From assembly GCF_001952935.1 (NCBI RefSeq), contig NZ_CP018319.1, forward strand, positions 1,725,501-1,789,500: DNA of 64,000 nucleotides. Reading direction: 5' to 3'. Position 1 is the stretch's first letter, and each line of letters starts with the position of its first letter. Positions 36,563 through 45,480 of the stretch are shown here, piece after piece. The notes below the pieces were generated by a model, which saw nothing but the letters and a program-made list of their open reading frames with translations, was not told the origin of the DNA and searched no databases. The position numbers were made by a program, and so were the translations under genes. This DNA is from Pseudomonas frederiksbergensis (GTDB taxonomy: Bacteria; Pseudomonadota; Gammaproteobacteria; Pseudomonadales; Pseudomonadaceae).

Positions 36563-37453
36563 CTAAACCCCGGCCGCTTTCAGCCGCGCCGCATGCTCGA
36601 CAAACAACCGCACCGGCTCCGCCCCTTTGCCCACCAAACCCAACGACTGATTGACGATATCGAAGTGATCCATCGGGTACTCATCGCCAATCACCGTCCC
36701 CAGGTGGGAGCTGTAACGCCCGACCATCCCGTCGCAATGCCCGACCTCTCGAACGAAGGTCCTGGCAAACAACCGACAACTGCGGTTAGTCCCATCAAAC
36801 CGGTTTCGCCCGCCATCGGTCTTGCCCGGCTGCAAGGTCCCGGACCAGGAGTAATACCGCACGCCGTTGACCTCTTCCGGCCCATGCCCGCCCCAGGTTT
36901 CAGGCAAGCCCTGTGGATAACGCTGGTTGAACAGCGCCACCCCTTCGGTCGTCAGTGAATGATGGGAGGCGGGGATATCCACTGGCAATTTCGGTCCGCG
37001 ATACCCGGTTTCCAGCAGGCACATCAGCGCACTGATCCAGCGCAGCAAAACGCTGAGCAAACGCCCCTTGGCGCTGTCTCCCGGATAGTGTTTGTGCAGG
37101 TAATCCGCCAGTTCCGAACCGTGATTGGGCCCGGCCACCGACGTCACCGACGCCACCCGATCCGGGCGCTTGGCAGCGGCGTAGCGGGCGGTGAGCGAGC
37201 CCTGGCTATGGCCGATCAGGTTGACTTTCTCGGCCCCGGTTTCTCGCAGGATTTCCTCGATCCGCGCCAGCAGCTGCTCGCCACGCACCTCGCTGGAGTT
37301 GAGCGGAGAAACCTGTACCGCAAACACCGTCGCTCCACCCCGGCGCAGCGCAGAAATAATCCCGTACCAATACGGATAGATCAGCAGACGGATAAACCCG
37401 AGCATTCCCGGGACCAGCACCAACGGATAACGCGTGGCGGAACCTTGCGACAT
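36563..37453 (-). CDS. Lipase-like alpha/beta hydrolase, no signal peptide
   Basis: A 296-residue protein related to Pseudomonas family I.1 lipases (LipA): LVPGMLGF oxyanion region, nucleophile Ser83 in GHSQGS, Asp241 in CDGMVGRYSSHLG, and His263 in MDHFDIVNQ. The N-terminus (MSQGSATRYPLVLVPG) enters the fold directly, so it has no secretion signal, unlike LipA; no lif foldase is next to it. The usual HG of the oxyanion loop is PG here. AAGGA lies nine bases before ATG 37453. It may be an intracellular lipase or esterase. Confidence 0.8.
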   Translation of the reverse strand: MSQGSATRYPLVLVPGMLGFIRLLIYPYWYGIISALRRGGATVFAVQVSPLNSSEVRGEQLLARIEEILRETGAEKVNLIGHSQGSLTARYAAAKRPDRVASVTSVAGPNHGSELADYLHKHYPGDSAKGRLLSVLLRWISALMCLLETGYRGPKLPVDIPASHHSLTTEGVALFNQRYPQGLPETWGGHGPEEVNGVRYYSWSGTLQPGKTDGGRNRFDGTNRSCRLFARTFVREVGHCDGMVGRYSSHLGTVIGDEYPMDHFDIVNQSLGLVGKGAEPVRLFVEHAARLKAAGV

Positions 37454-37563
37454 GGGCGAACGTCCTTGTGATCGGTGAGGTGAAGCAAGGCTTGAATGCA
37501 AGACATCAGCCAAGCATCGGTATCGAAGATGACAACTCGACGACCAGTCTATGACATCCCGCC

Positions 37564-37869
37564 CTACTTGAGCCCCACCACCCCCGCCACGATCAATCCG
37601 ACCGACACCAGTTTGACCGCCGTCAGGCTTTCACCGAGCAACGCAAACCCGAGAAACACCGTGCCCAGTGAGCCGATGGCGGTCCAGATCGGGTAAGCGA
37701 TACTCACCGGCAACTCGCGCATGGCCAGGGTCAGGAAGTAGATCCCGCCCACCGCAGCCACCACGGTAATCATCGACGGCCAGAGCCGGGTGAAGCCCTC
37801 GGCGTACTTCATGCCCATGGCAAAGGTGACTTCGAAACCGGCGGCGATCAGCAAAAACAGCCAGGCCAT
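37564..37869 (-). CDS. Small multidrug resistance (SMR) efflux protein
   Basis: A 101-residue protein with four membrane helices, the SMR layout. Glu13 in the first helix (AAGFEVTFAMGMKYAEG) is the family's proton/substrate-coupling residue. The sequence KYAEGFTRLWPS and LPVSIAYPIWTAIGS is closer to the Gdx/SugE (guanidinium) branch than to EmrE, but GTAYAxW is altered to SIAYPIW, so substrate assignment is uncertain. Its start abuts the azoreductase stop (37869/37870), so the two are one operon. Confidence 0.88.
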   Translation of the reverse strand: MAWLFLLIAAGFEVTFAMGMKYAEGFTRLWPSMITVVAAVGGIYFLTLAMRELPVSIAYPIWTAIGSLGTVFLGFALLGESLTAVKLVSVGLIVAGVVGLK

Positions 37870-38508
37870 CTAGAACTCCCTGGCCAGCGCCAGCAAGCGC
37901 TGCTCGGCCTCGGCGGCGGAGATCTGGAAAGTGCGCGCCTCGGACTCTTCGCCTTCGGCGGCCACGACCGTGATGTCGGTGATGCCGATGAACCCCAACG
38001 CCGTTCGCAACAACGGATCGGCATGGTTCATCGCCTCAAGTTCCCCACCGGGCCCGAAACCGAACCCGCCGCGACTGGTGACGATCAACGCCTTTTTGCC
38101 CTGCACCAGCGGCTCGTATTGAGCGATGCCATTGTCCAGGGTGTGATTGAAGGTCAGCCCCAGCCGCACAATCTGATCGATCCAGGCCTTGAGGCCGCTG
38201 GGCACGCTGAAGTTGTACATCGGCGTGGAAATCACCAGCAAATCGTGACCGAGCAACTCGCCCACCAGTTCATCGCTTAACGCCAGGTCGGCCTGCATCG
38301 ACAGCGGCCGCGCATCGGGCTCGGGGTAAAACGCGGCGGCCACAAACGCCTCGTTGACCGGCGGAATCAACGCCCGACCGACTTCGCGGCGGGTCAGGTG
38401 CGACTGCGGATTGGCCGCCTGCCAGGCTGAAAGGAACACCTCGGCCAAGCGCCGGGAGTGAGAACGCTCGCCACGGGGGCTGGCATGTATGGCAAGAATT
38501 GTGCTCAT
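37870..38508 (-). CDS. azoR: FMN-dependent NADH-azoreductase AzoR
   Basis: A 212-residue flavodoxin-fold protein of the AzoR/NQO family: [21 protein letters not shown] for FMN phosphate, [23 protein letters not shown] for the isoalloxazine ring, and [18 protein letters not shown]. It reduces quinones and azo compounds by two electrons. It is followed directly by the SMR efflux gene and is divergent from a LysR gene 123 bases away, which probably controls it. P. aeruginosa has several azoR paralogs. Confidence 0.92.
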   Translation of the reverse strand: MSTILAIHASPRGERSHSRRLAEVFLSAWQAANPQSHLTRREVGRALIPPVNEAFVAAAFYPEPDARPLSMQADLALSDELVGELLGHDLLVISTPMYNFSVPSGLKAWIDQIVRLGLTFNHTLDNGIAQYEPLVQGKKALIVTSRGGFGFGPGGELEAMNHADPLLRTALGFIGITDITVVAAEGEESEARTFQISAAEAEQRLLALAREF

Positions 38509-38631
38509 CTATATCTCCTGAAGAATTAAACTAAAACTGCTGGCGGCTTGCAGCTTGAAGCGCCTCGCAGTCCTTCTTCAAATGAGAAAAAATCAGTCTG
38601 GATGAATTTATTTCATCCATGGAGTTTTCAA

Positions 38632-39555
38632 ATGTTTGCCTCGCTGCCGCTGACCGCCTTGCGCGCCTTTGAATCCGCCTCGCGCCTGCTGAGCTTCAAG
38701 GCGGCCGCCGAAGAACTCGCGGTGACGCCGACGGCGGTTTCCCATCAGATCCGTTCGCTGGAGACCTGGCTCGGCGTGCCGCTGTTCGAGCGACTGCCAC
38801 GGCAAGTGCGCCTGACGGACTGCGGTGAACGGCTGTTCCGCAGCTTGCACGGTGCCTTGCTGGAAGTGGCACAAAGTGTCGACACCTTGCGCCCGCAACG
38901 CAGCGGCGCGAGCCTGACAATCTCCACCACCGCCGCTTTCGCCGCGTTGTGGCTGGTGCCACGACTGGGCCGGTTCTACACCCGGCATCCGAACATCAGC
39001 CTGCGGCTCGATACCCATTGCGAAGTCATCGATTTGCATCAAGACGCCAGTGTCGATCTGGTGGTGCGCTACAGCCTCGATGACTACCCGAACCTTTATG
39101 GCCTGTGCCTGTTCGACGAATCCTTCGGCGTCTATGGCTCGCCGGAGCAAGTCGCCCTGGCCACCAGCCGGGCGCCGACGCTGATCAGCGTGCGCTGGCA
39201 CAACTCCAAACTGTACGCCCACGGCTGGGAGGCCTGGTGCGCACAATCCGGCGAAAACTGGCTTGCCGGGCAACCTGCGGTTCGCGAATACGACGAAGAG
39301 CACTACGCCCTGCAAGCGGCAATTGCCGGGCAAGGCCTGGTGCTGGCGAGCAATATTCTGGTGTCCGAGAGTGTGGCCAATGGTTTGCTGGTGGCTTACA
39401 AGGGTGAAGTTCAGGTCGATGGCGCCGGTTACGCTGCACTGTGCGTGCCGGGGCGCGAACGGCATCCGCCGGTGCGGGCATTTTTTGCGTGGTTGCAGGA
39501 AGAAGCAGCGTTGTCAGGGTTATTGCCAAGGTCGCAGCTTTCGGCAACTGACTGA
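38632..39555 (+). CDS. LysR-family regulator (GcvA-like)
   Basis: A 307-residue LysR protein. The winged HTH is at the N-terminus (ALRAFESASRLLSFKAAAEELAVTPTAVSHQI) and the effector domain follows about residue 90. The residues LFERLPRQVRLTDCGERL fit the GcvA/AmpR subgroup. Divergent from azoR, so regulation of the azoR-SMR pair is likely. The frame extends upstream to 38548, but ATG 38632 begins the conserved MFASLPLTALRAF. Confidence 0.9.
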   Translation: MFASLPLTALRAFESASRLLSFKAAAEELAVTPTAVSHQIRSLETWLGVPLFERLPRQVRLTDCGERLFRSLHGALLEVAQSVDTLRPQRSGASLTISTTAAFAALWLVPRLGRFYTRHPNISLRLDTHCEVIDLHQDASVDLVVRYSLDDYPNLYGLCLFDESFGVYGSPEQVALATSRAPTLISVRWHNSKLYAHGWEAWCAQSGENWLAGQPAVREYDEEHYALQAAIAGQGLVLASNILVSESVANGLLVAYKGEVQVDGAGYAALCVPGRERHPPVRAFFAWLQEEAALSGLLPRSQLSATD

Positions 39556-39563
39556 TCGTTGAC

Positions 39564-39671
39564 TGATCGTTCCCACGCTCTGCGTGGGAATGCAGCCCGG
39601 GACGCTCTGCGTCCCAAGAGCGGACGCGGAGCGTCCGTAGAGGCATTCCCAAGCAGAGCGTGGGAACGATC
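39564..39671. repeat. Long imperfect palindrome (ATCGTTCCCACGC type)
   Basis: Outer arms GATCGTTCCCACGCTCTGCG and GCAGAGCGTGGGAACGATC, inner arms GGACGCTCTGCGTCC and GGACGCGGAGCGTCC, between the convergent LysR and AsmA genes. Confidence 0.85.
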
Positions 39672-39686
39672 TCCAACGATCTGTGA

Positions 39687-41762
39687 CTACCGGGTGGGTT
39701 TGACGGTGACCGGCGCCTTGCCGGCCTTCATCTGTTCCAGCAACGGCGCGCACTGATTCGGTTCGCCAGCGCTCGGCGCTATCAGCGCCAGCAAGCCCGC
39801 CGCCGGCGCGGCAAGCACACCCAGCGCCACCATTCCCGCCCCTCGCAACATCAGCGGTACAGCCTTCACACCGGCATCAGGCTTGATGAACTTACCCCGC
39901 ACATACAGCGGCGAACGCAGCGAAATCACGCGCCAGCCCTTGGATTCCGGGGTGATGGTCAGGTCCAGTTGCTCAGTCGCCATGTTGGCGGTGCCATCAA
40001 TGTAGACGATCGCGTTTTCGGTATCGAAGACGAACAGGCGCGTAGTCGCCAGACCCGCCTGGATGTCGAAGTCGGCGGCAGCGCAGTTGATCTTCACTTC
40101 CTTGTCGCCAAAGATCTTGCCGACCACATAGTTGCCGACGTTCAACCCGGCCAGCTCCATCAACTCACGGCTGATGGCCCCATCGTTAATCAGCAACTTC
40201 AGATTGCCATTGGCAGTGCCCAGCAGTTTGGCCACCGAGTTGCCACGACCGGTGATGTCGGCGTCACCGTTGAGCTCGCCGAAACTGGTTTTCATCAGCT
40301 CAAAGGTCGGAAACAACTGCTTGAGTTTGAACTTGCGTGCGGTGAGTTTGGCGCGACCTTCCAACGGTTCGGTTCGGCCATTGAGGCGAATCTGAGCGTC
40401 CAGGTTGCCGCCAGCCACCCCGAAGCGCAGGGGTTCCAGGCTGAGCACGCCGTCAGTGAGTATCAGGTGAGTGTAGAGATCGTTGAACGGCAGTTTTTCG
40501 CTGTGGACGATGCGCTTGCCGGTGAACTCGACGTCCGCGTCCATAACCCGCCAACGCTCGGTTTTGAACTCTTCGACCGGCAACACCTTGTCGGCCGGCT
40601 GCTTACTTTCGCCGCCACGGGCCTTTTGTTCGGCGTTGGAATCGGCACCGATCAGCGGGGCGAGGTCGGCAAACAGCAATTGGTTGGAAACCAGCGATCC
40701 ACTCAGTTTCGGGCGCGGCTGACTGGCGACATACACCAGGCTGCCATGGATATCGCTCTGACCGATCTTGCCGTTGAATTCTTCGTAACGGAACACTGCA
40801 CCGCCCGCTTCCTGCAACTTGGCGATCAAGTGCCCGTCAGTCTCATACGGCGGTGTGTCCGGCAGGGTTACGCCGGTCAGCGGGTAGAGATTGCCCAGGC
40901 TGGTGCCGGCCAGTTTCAGGCGCAAATCCAGGGCGCCGAGGTTCAGTGGATCGGTGAGGGTGCCCGCCAATTCCACGCGGGTGTCAGCGATTTTCACCTG
41001 TGCCTGAAGCGGGAGCGGTCTGGACGCATCCTGCAACGCCAGCAAGCCGCCGACCTTGCCTTCGCCCGCGAGTGTCTGGCCGTGGTACTGACCTTTGACC
41101 TTCAGCGCGAACGCGTAATCCTGCGGCGCGGCGCCCTTTTCCGCGGCGGTTTTCGCGGCTTTGTCACCGACGATGTCACTGAACGGAATCGGTTTACCCA
41201 GCGGGTCGATGATCAAGTCGAGCTGAGTCTTGAGGTTCTGGTCGTCGAGGATGACATGGCCTTTGTCGAAACCGATCGCACCGATGTCCACCACCCAGTT
41301 TGAAGGCTCGGCGTTCGGGTCCTTGGGGTCGAACTTGAAGGTCCAGTTAGCACGACCGTCGGCCAGGCGCTGGAGCTCGGCATTCGGTTCGGTCAGGTCA
41401 ATGCGCGGAATGACCAGGCGCTGCGCCAGCAAGGCCAGGGGCGAAATGCGCAGCTCGACGCGTTTGAGGGTGACCATCTGCGGTTTCTTCGACCAGTCCG
41501 GGTTGCCCAGGCTCAAGTCTTGCGCCACGACATGCGGCCACGGCACCCAGGCGCGCCAGCCGCCCTCGTCGGGCTCACGCTGCCAGATCACCGCCAGGTT
41601 GCCGTTGATGGAGAACGGGCGGTGCAGCTCTTCGGAAACCTTGGCGTTAAGTGATGGTTTGATCCGGTTCCAATCGAAGAACGCGATGATCACAACCAAT
41701 GCAGCCAGCAGGACAACAAGGCTGGCGAGGGTCCAGGTAAATACTTTACGAGTGCGCGTCAT
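39687..41762 (-). CDS. asmA: AsmA-family inner-membrane protein
   Basis: A 691-residue protein with a single N-terminal helix (about 7-28, ASLVVLLAALVVIIAFF) and a large periplasmic AsmA domain; the segment NLRLKQLFPTFELMKTSFGELNGDADITGRG-like near residue 510 is the conserved C-terminal AsmA part. AsmA proteins form lipid-conducting bridges in the envelope and affect outer-membrane assembly. It is a single gene. ATG 41762 was chosen; upstream frame to 41840 has no signal-like character. Confidence 0.88.
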   Translation of the reverse strand: MTRTRKVFTWTLASLVVLLAALVVIIAFFDWNRIKPSLNAKVSEELHRPFSINGNLAVIWQREPDEGGWRAWVPWPHVVAQDLSLGNPDWSKKPQMVTLKRVELRISPLALLAQRLVIPRIDLTEPNAELQRLADGRANWTFKFDPKDPNAEPSNWVVDIGAIGFDKGHVILDDQNLKTQLDLIIDPLGKPIPFSDIVGDKAAKTAAEKGAAPQDYAFALKVKGQYHGQTLAGEGKVGGLLALQDASRPLPLQAQVKIADTRVELAGTLTDPLNLGALDLRLKLAGTSLGNLYPLTGVTLPDTPPYETDGHLIAKLQEAGGAVFRYEEFNGKIGQSDIHGSLVYVASQPRPKLSGSLVSNQLLFADLAPLIGADSNAEQKARGGESKQPADKVLPVEEFKTERWRVMDADVEFTGKRIVHSEKLPFNDLYTHLILTDGVLSLEPLRFGVAGGNLDAQIRLNGRTEPLEGRAKLTARKFKLKQLFPTFELMKTSFGELNGDADITGRGNSVAKLLGTANGNLKLLINDGAISRELMELAGLNVGNYVVGKIFGDKEVKINCAAADFDIQAGLATTRLFVFDTENAIVYIDGTANMATEQLDLTITPESKGWRVISLRSPLYVRGKFIKPDAGVKAVPLMLRGAGMVALGVLAAPAAGLLALIAPSAGEPNQCAPLLEQMKAGKAPVTVKPTR

Positions 41763-42149
41763 TGCACAGGGCTCCTGATACGACTGAGCGCCCGGACCGC
41801 GACGCATGTTTGAAACGTTAGGCCAGAACCAGCCTGCCATTGAGTTTAGGACTTGGAAATGGTGCGCAGGTTTAACCGAAATTCTGCTTAACGTTCAAAT
41901 AATCGGTCGGCGAGAGGATGCGCCCCGAGTCCAGCGTTACCGGCCCCGCACTTTTGCAATGCGCAAGTGAGTGGAAAATACCCATCCCAGCGCAAAAACA
42001 TCCGCCGGAAACGCCCGATTTAGAGCTGTCTCACGGAACAATCAATTCCGTTGATTATTACCATTGCGTTTATGAACTTTTGTATCGACTTATCGAGAGT
42101 AGCATTGCCCTCGTACCCACTTTACCGCCCTCCTACGGAGCACCCGATC
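41763..42149. other. 387-base gap between asmA and the repeat protein gene
   Basis: No coding frame with codon character is present. The only structure I notice is an inverted repeat ACGGAA-N7-TTCCGT at 42033-42051, about 100 bases before the repeat gene's ATG, which could be a regulator site. The rest shows nothing definite. Confidence 0.5.
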
Positions 42150-42536
42150 ATGAAACGCCAATTACTGCTTAGCCTTACCCTCTCAATGCTGGCCAGCACT
42201 GCTTTCGCCCTGCCAGCGGCTGACCAAGCAACCCCTCAAGTGAAATCCACCCACTCGGCGTTCAGCCAAACCGTTGCCGAAGGTGGCAATGATCGCCTGA
42301 AAGAAAAAGGCCTGATCACCCAGGATGGCTCGGACCGCACTCCACAAGGCCAAACCCTCGCTGCTGATGGTTCCGATCGCACTCCACAGGGTCAAACCCT
42401 CGCTGCTGACGGTTCCGATCGCACTCCACAAGGTCAAACCCTGGCGGCTGACGGTTCCGACCGCACTCCACAAGGTCAAACCCTGGCCGAAGGTGGTGGT
42501 GACCGTGTCATCGAACGCAACAGCGCCTTGAGCTGA
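42150..42536 (+). CDS. Small secreted protein with four 14-residue repeats
   Basis: A 128-residue protein. Signal peptide 1-20 (cut after AFA). After a short linker with AEGGNDRLKEK, there are four copies of the 14-residue unit DGSDRTPQGQTLAA (about residues 59-114), then a last AEGGGDRVIERN. The unit resembles the AEGGxDRL elements found at both ends, so the repeats probably grew from one of them. Such short secreted Pseudomonas proteins are sometimes annotated as phage infection protein, which I cannot confirm. Function unknown. A terminator follows at once. Confidence 0.85.
   Translation: MKRQLLLSLTLSMLASTAFALPAADQATPQVKSTHSAFSQTVAEGGNDRLKEKGLITQDGSDRTPQGQTLAADGSDRTPQGQTLAADGSDRTPQGQTLAADGSDRTPQGQTLAEGGGDRVIERNSALS
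42324..42491 (+). repeat. Four 42-base tandem repeats inside the secreted protein gene
   Basis: Units begin at 42324, 42366, 42408 and 42450. Each encodes DGSDRTPQGQTLAA (last unit ends LAE). They differ by a few silent changes, so they are recent and may vary in copy number between strains. Confidence 0.95.
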
Positions 42537-42553
42537 GCCCATGGCGGCCCTGA

Positions 42554-42583
42554 AAAAAAGCCCAATCTCCGGATTGGGCTTTT
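42554..42583. terminator. Intrinsic terminator after the repeat protein gene
   Basis: AAAAGCCCAATC pairs with GATTGGGCTTTT over a four-base loop; it ends 18-45 bases after the TGA. Confidence 0.9.
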
Positions 42584-42692
42584 GACGTTATAGAGGCCTC
42601 ACTTCCCCGCTTGATTCCCTGATAGTCATTCGACGCCGGCAAAGCCGATTTGCTAGAGTGCGCCGCTGTCTTATCCAGAAAACACCCTTGCG

Positions 42693-43325
42693 ATGCTGCC
42701 CCGCGCCGAACAGAAACAACAGACCCGCAACGCCCTGATGGACGCTGCCCGCCACTTGATGGAATGCGGCCGAGGATTCGGCAGCCTGAGCCTGCGCGAA
42801 GTCGCCAGAACCGCCGGCATCGTGCCCACCGGTTTCTACCGGCATTTTGCCGACATGGATGAATTGGGCCTGGTGCTGGTAAGTGAAGTCGGCCAGACCT
42901 TCCGCGAAACCATTCGCCTGGTGCGCCACAACGAGTTCGTCATGGGCGGCATCATCGACGCCTCGGTGCGGATCTTTCTCGACGTGGTCACGGCCAATCG
43001 CTCGCAGTTCCTGTTTCTCGCTCGCGAGCAGTACGGCGGTTCGCTGCCCGTGCGCCAGGCGATTGGCCGATTGCGTGAAGACATCAGCTCGGACCTGGCG
43101 GCCGACTTGTCCTTGATGCCGAAGCTGCAACACCTGGACCTCGCCGGCCTGAGCGTCATGGCTGACCTGATTGTCAAAAGCGTGTTCGCGACCTTGCCGG
43201 ACATCATTGATCCGCCTGCCGAGGCGCTACCCGAACATCTGACCCCGCAGGCAAAAATCACCCAGCAGTTGCGCTTTATCTTTATCGGCCTCAAACACTG
43301 GCAAGGCCTGGGCAGCACCGAATAA
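42693..43325 (+). CDS. desT: TetR-family regulator DesT (fatty acid desaturation)
   Basis: A 210-residue TetR regulator. The HTH is near 25-50 (SLREVARTAGIVPTGFYRHFADMDELGLVLV); the ligand domain has ETIRLVRHNEFVMGGIIDASVRIFLDVV and FLAREQYGGSLPVRQAIGRLRE, the same as I remember for P. aeruginosa DesT (PA4890). DesT senses saturated/unsaturated acyl-CoA ratio and represses desCB. As in PAO1 it lies beside ureE, but desC and desB are not next to it in this window. Confidence 0.85.
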   Translation: MLPRAEQKQQTRNALMDAARHLMECGRGFGSLSLREVARTAGIVPTGFYRHFADMDELGLVLVSEVGQTFRETIRLVRHNEFVMGGIIDASVRIFLDVVTANRSQFLFLAREQYGGSLPVRQAIGRLREDISSDLAADLSLMPKLQHLDLAGLSVMADLIVKSVFATLPDIIDPPAEALPEHLTPQAKITQQLRFIFIGLKHWQGLGSTE

Positions 43326-43342
43326 CCCCCTTTATCACTAAT

Positions 43343-43443
43343 GATCGTTCCCACGCTCTGCGTGGGAATGCAGCCCAGGACGCTCTGCGTCCCAACAGCG
43401 GACGCGTCCATTGAGGCAATCCCCCGCAGAGCGTGGGAACGAT
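43343..43443. repeat. Long imperfect palindrome (ATCGTTCCCACGC type)
   Basis: GATCGTTCCCACGCTCTGCG at the left pairs with CGCAGAGCGTGGGAACGATC at the right; inner GGACGCTCTGCGTCC pairs with a shortened GGACGCGTCC. It separates desT from ureE. Confidence 0.82.
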
Positions 43444-43621
43444 CTGGAGCACCGCACACGCACCAACTTTGCGCACAACCCTCCCCGCACGCACCAATCC
43501 CAGCCAAAGCCCGCCACTTCCTGAATCATCTCCTCCATTCCGACAGGCATTTCCTACGCATCACCCGATTGGCAAGCCCCTTGCTCTAGCCTAAGCATTG
43601 TCCATTGCTGGAAGCCTTCCG

Positions 43622-44122
43622 ATGCTGGTGATTCATCGCAGAATCGACCCTCAACCCGTCTGGGCCGCCGAGTTGCACCTGAACTTCGAAGCCCGGAGCA
43701 AAAGCCGTTTGCGCTGTTTCAGTGCCGAGGGTGAAGACGTCGGGCTGTTTTTGGAGCGCGGTCAGCCGCCGCTGTATGACGGCGAGTGCCTGCAAGCCGA
43801 AGACGGACGCATCGTGCGCGTCTGCGCCCGAGCCGAACAGCTGCTGCACGTCACCTGCGCCAATGCTTTCGAACTGACTCGCGCCGCCTATCACCTCGGT
43901 AATCGCCATGTCGCCCTGCAAGTCGGTGACGGCTGGTTGCGCCTACTCGACGACTATGTGCTCAAGGCCATGCTTGAACAGCTTGATGCCAAGGTCGAGA
44001 ACATCGAAGCGCCGTTCCAGCCGGAACACGGTGCTTATGGCGGCGGCCACCACCATTCCCGTCACGGCGATGAAGACTTCAACTACCCGCCGAAATTGCA
44101 TCAGTTCGGCGTGCGGCTATGA
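43622..44122 (+). CDS. ureE: Urease accessory protein UreE (nickel metallochaperone)
   Basis: A 166-residue protein. The UreE N-terminal domain (RSKSRLRCFSAEGEDVGLFLERG) is followed by the metal-binding domain with YHLGNRHVALQVGDGWLRLLDDYVL, which holds the nickel His. The C-terminal tail is His-rich (GGGHHHSRHGDED), as in many UreE. It carries Ni2+ to the UreDFG complex. It overlaps ureF by four bases. Start ATG 43622 matches the family start MLVIHRR. Confidence 0.96.
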   Translation: MLVIHRRIDPQPVWAAELHLNFEARSKSRLRCFSAEGEDVGLFLERGQPPLYDGECLQAEDGRIVRVCARAEQLLHVTCANAFELTRAAYHLGNRHVALQVGDGWLRLLDDYVLKAMLEQLDAKVENIEAPFQPEHGAYGGGHHHSRHGDEDFNYPPKLHQFGVRL

Positions 44123-44793
44123 ACCCAGCCTGGGCGTTGTTGCGCCTGGCCAGTCCGCAGTTGCCGATTGGCGGTTACAGCTATTCCCAAGGTCTGGAAA
44201 TGGCGGTGGATAACGGCCGAGTGAATGATCCTGACAGCGCACGTCGCTGGATCAGCGATCAGTTACTGCTGAACCTGGCGCGTTTCGAAGCGCCGTTGCT
44301 GCTCGCCCATTGCGTGGCCGCAGCAGAAGAAAACTGGGGTGAACTGCTGCAACGCTGCGAAGAACATCGCGCCAGTCGGGAAACCCGCGAGCTGCATCAG
44401 GAAAGTCGGCAGATGGGTTATTCGTTGCAGCAACTGCTCAACGGTTTGCCAGAACTCGATGCGCCCGCCCGTGCTTTTCTCGAACAACATCCCGAGCCGC
44501 ACCTGGCCCTCGGCTGGGCACTGGCCGCTCGCGCCTGGAATATCAGCCCGCAAGATGCCTTGGCCGCATGGCTCTGGAGCTGGCTGGAAAACCAATTGGC
44601 GGTGCTGATGAAAACCCTGCCGCTGGGTCAGCAAGCCGCGCAACGCCTGACCAGCGAACTGCTACCGCTGCTGCAACAAGCCCAACAGAACGCCACCCGC
44701 ATCAACCCCGAACACTATGGCAGCGCCGCTTTCGGCCTGTCCCTGGCGTGCATGGCCCATGAGCGCCAATACAGCCGTCTATTCCGGTCCTAG
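44119..44793 (+). CDS. ureF: Urease accessory protein UreF
   Basis: A 224-residue all-helical protein beginning with the UreF pattern [29 protein letters not shown]. UreF links UreD-urease to the UreG GTPase and controls nickel insertion. The start overlaps ureE (ATGA) and ureG starts 37 bases after its stop. Confidence 0.96.
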   Translation: MNPAWALLRLASPQLPIGGYSYSQGLEMAVDNGRVNDPDSARRWISDQLLLNLARFEAPLLLAHCVAAAEENWGELLQRCEEHRASRETRELHQESRQMGYSLQQLLNGLPELDAPARAFLEQHPEPHLALGWALAARAWNISPQDALAAWLWSWLENQLAVLMKTLPLGQQAAQRLTSELLPLLQQAQQNATRINPEHYGSAAFGLSLACMAHERQYSRLFRS

Positions 44794-44830
44794 GGCCTGT
44801 TATTTTGGCCCTGTTATTTTGGAGAAACAC

Positions 44831-45445
44831 ATGAACACACAACCTCTGCGCGTCGGCATCGGCGGCCCGGTCGGTTCCGGCAAAACCGCTTTGACGTTGG
44901 CCCTGTGCCTGGCGCTGCGCGACCGCTACAACCTGGCGGTGGTCACCAACGACATCTACACCCGCGAAGACGCCGACTTCCTGGTGCGCAACGAAGCCCT
45001 GGCGCCGGAGCGAATCATCGGCGTGGAAACCGGCGGTTGCCCGCACACGGCGATTCGCGAGGACGCTTCGATCAACCTTGAAGCCGTGGACCAACTGAAC
45101 CGTCGCTTTCCGGGGCTGGACCTGATCCTTGTGGAGTCCGGTGGTGACAACCTGTCCGCCACCTTCAGCCCGGAACTGTCCGACCTGACCATCTACGTGA
45201 TCGACGTCTCGGCCGGCGACAAGCTGCCGCGCAAGGGTGGGCCGGGGATCTGCAAATCGGATCTGCTGGTGATCAACAAAATCGACCTCGCGCCATTGGT
45301 GGGTGCGTCGCTGGAGTTGATGGACAGCGATACCAAACGCATGCGCAACGGCAAACCGTTCGTTTTCAGCAACCAGAAAACCGGTCTGGGCCTGGAAGAG
45401 ATCATCGCCTTCATCGAACGCCAGGGCCTGCTGATAGCGGCGTGA
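44831..45445 (+). CDS. ureG: Urease accessory GTPase UreG
   Basis: A 204-residue SIMIBI GTPase. P-loop [11 protein letters not shown] at 11-21, Cys-Pro-His nickel motif [13 protein letters not shown] near 68, Mg motif ESGGDNL near 101, and guanine motif NKID. GTP hydrolysis drives Ni transfer to urease. ATG 44831 with AGGA-like GGAGAAAC upstream is used; the longer frame overlaps ureF and lacks the [13 protein letters not shown] start. Confidence 0.97.
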   Translation: MNTQPLRVGIGGPVGSGKTALTLALCLALRDRYNLAVVTNDIYTREDADFLVRNEALAPERIIGVETGGCPHTAIREDASINLEAVDQLNRRFPGLDLILVESGGDNLSATFSPELSDLTIYVIDVSAGDKLPRKGGPGICKSDLLVINKIDLAPLVGASLELMDSDTKRMRNGKPFVFSNQKTGLGLEEIIAFIERQGLLIAA

Positions 45446-45480
45446 ACACGATCAACTTTTATCAACAAGGAAGCTTATCC

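Noticed and set aside
42324..42491. Regular repeats that might be a CRISPR array
   Set aside because: The units are 42 bases with no spacers, lie in frame inside a signal-peptide protein gene, and change silently; this is a protein repeat.
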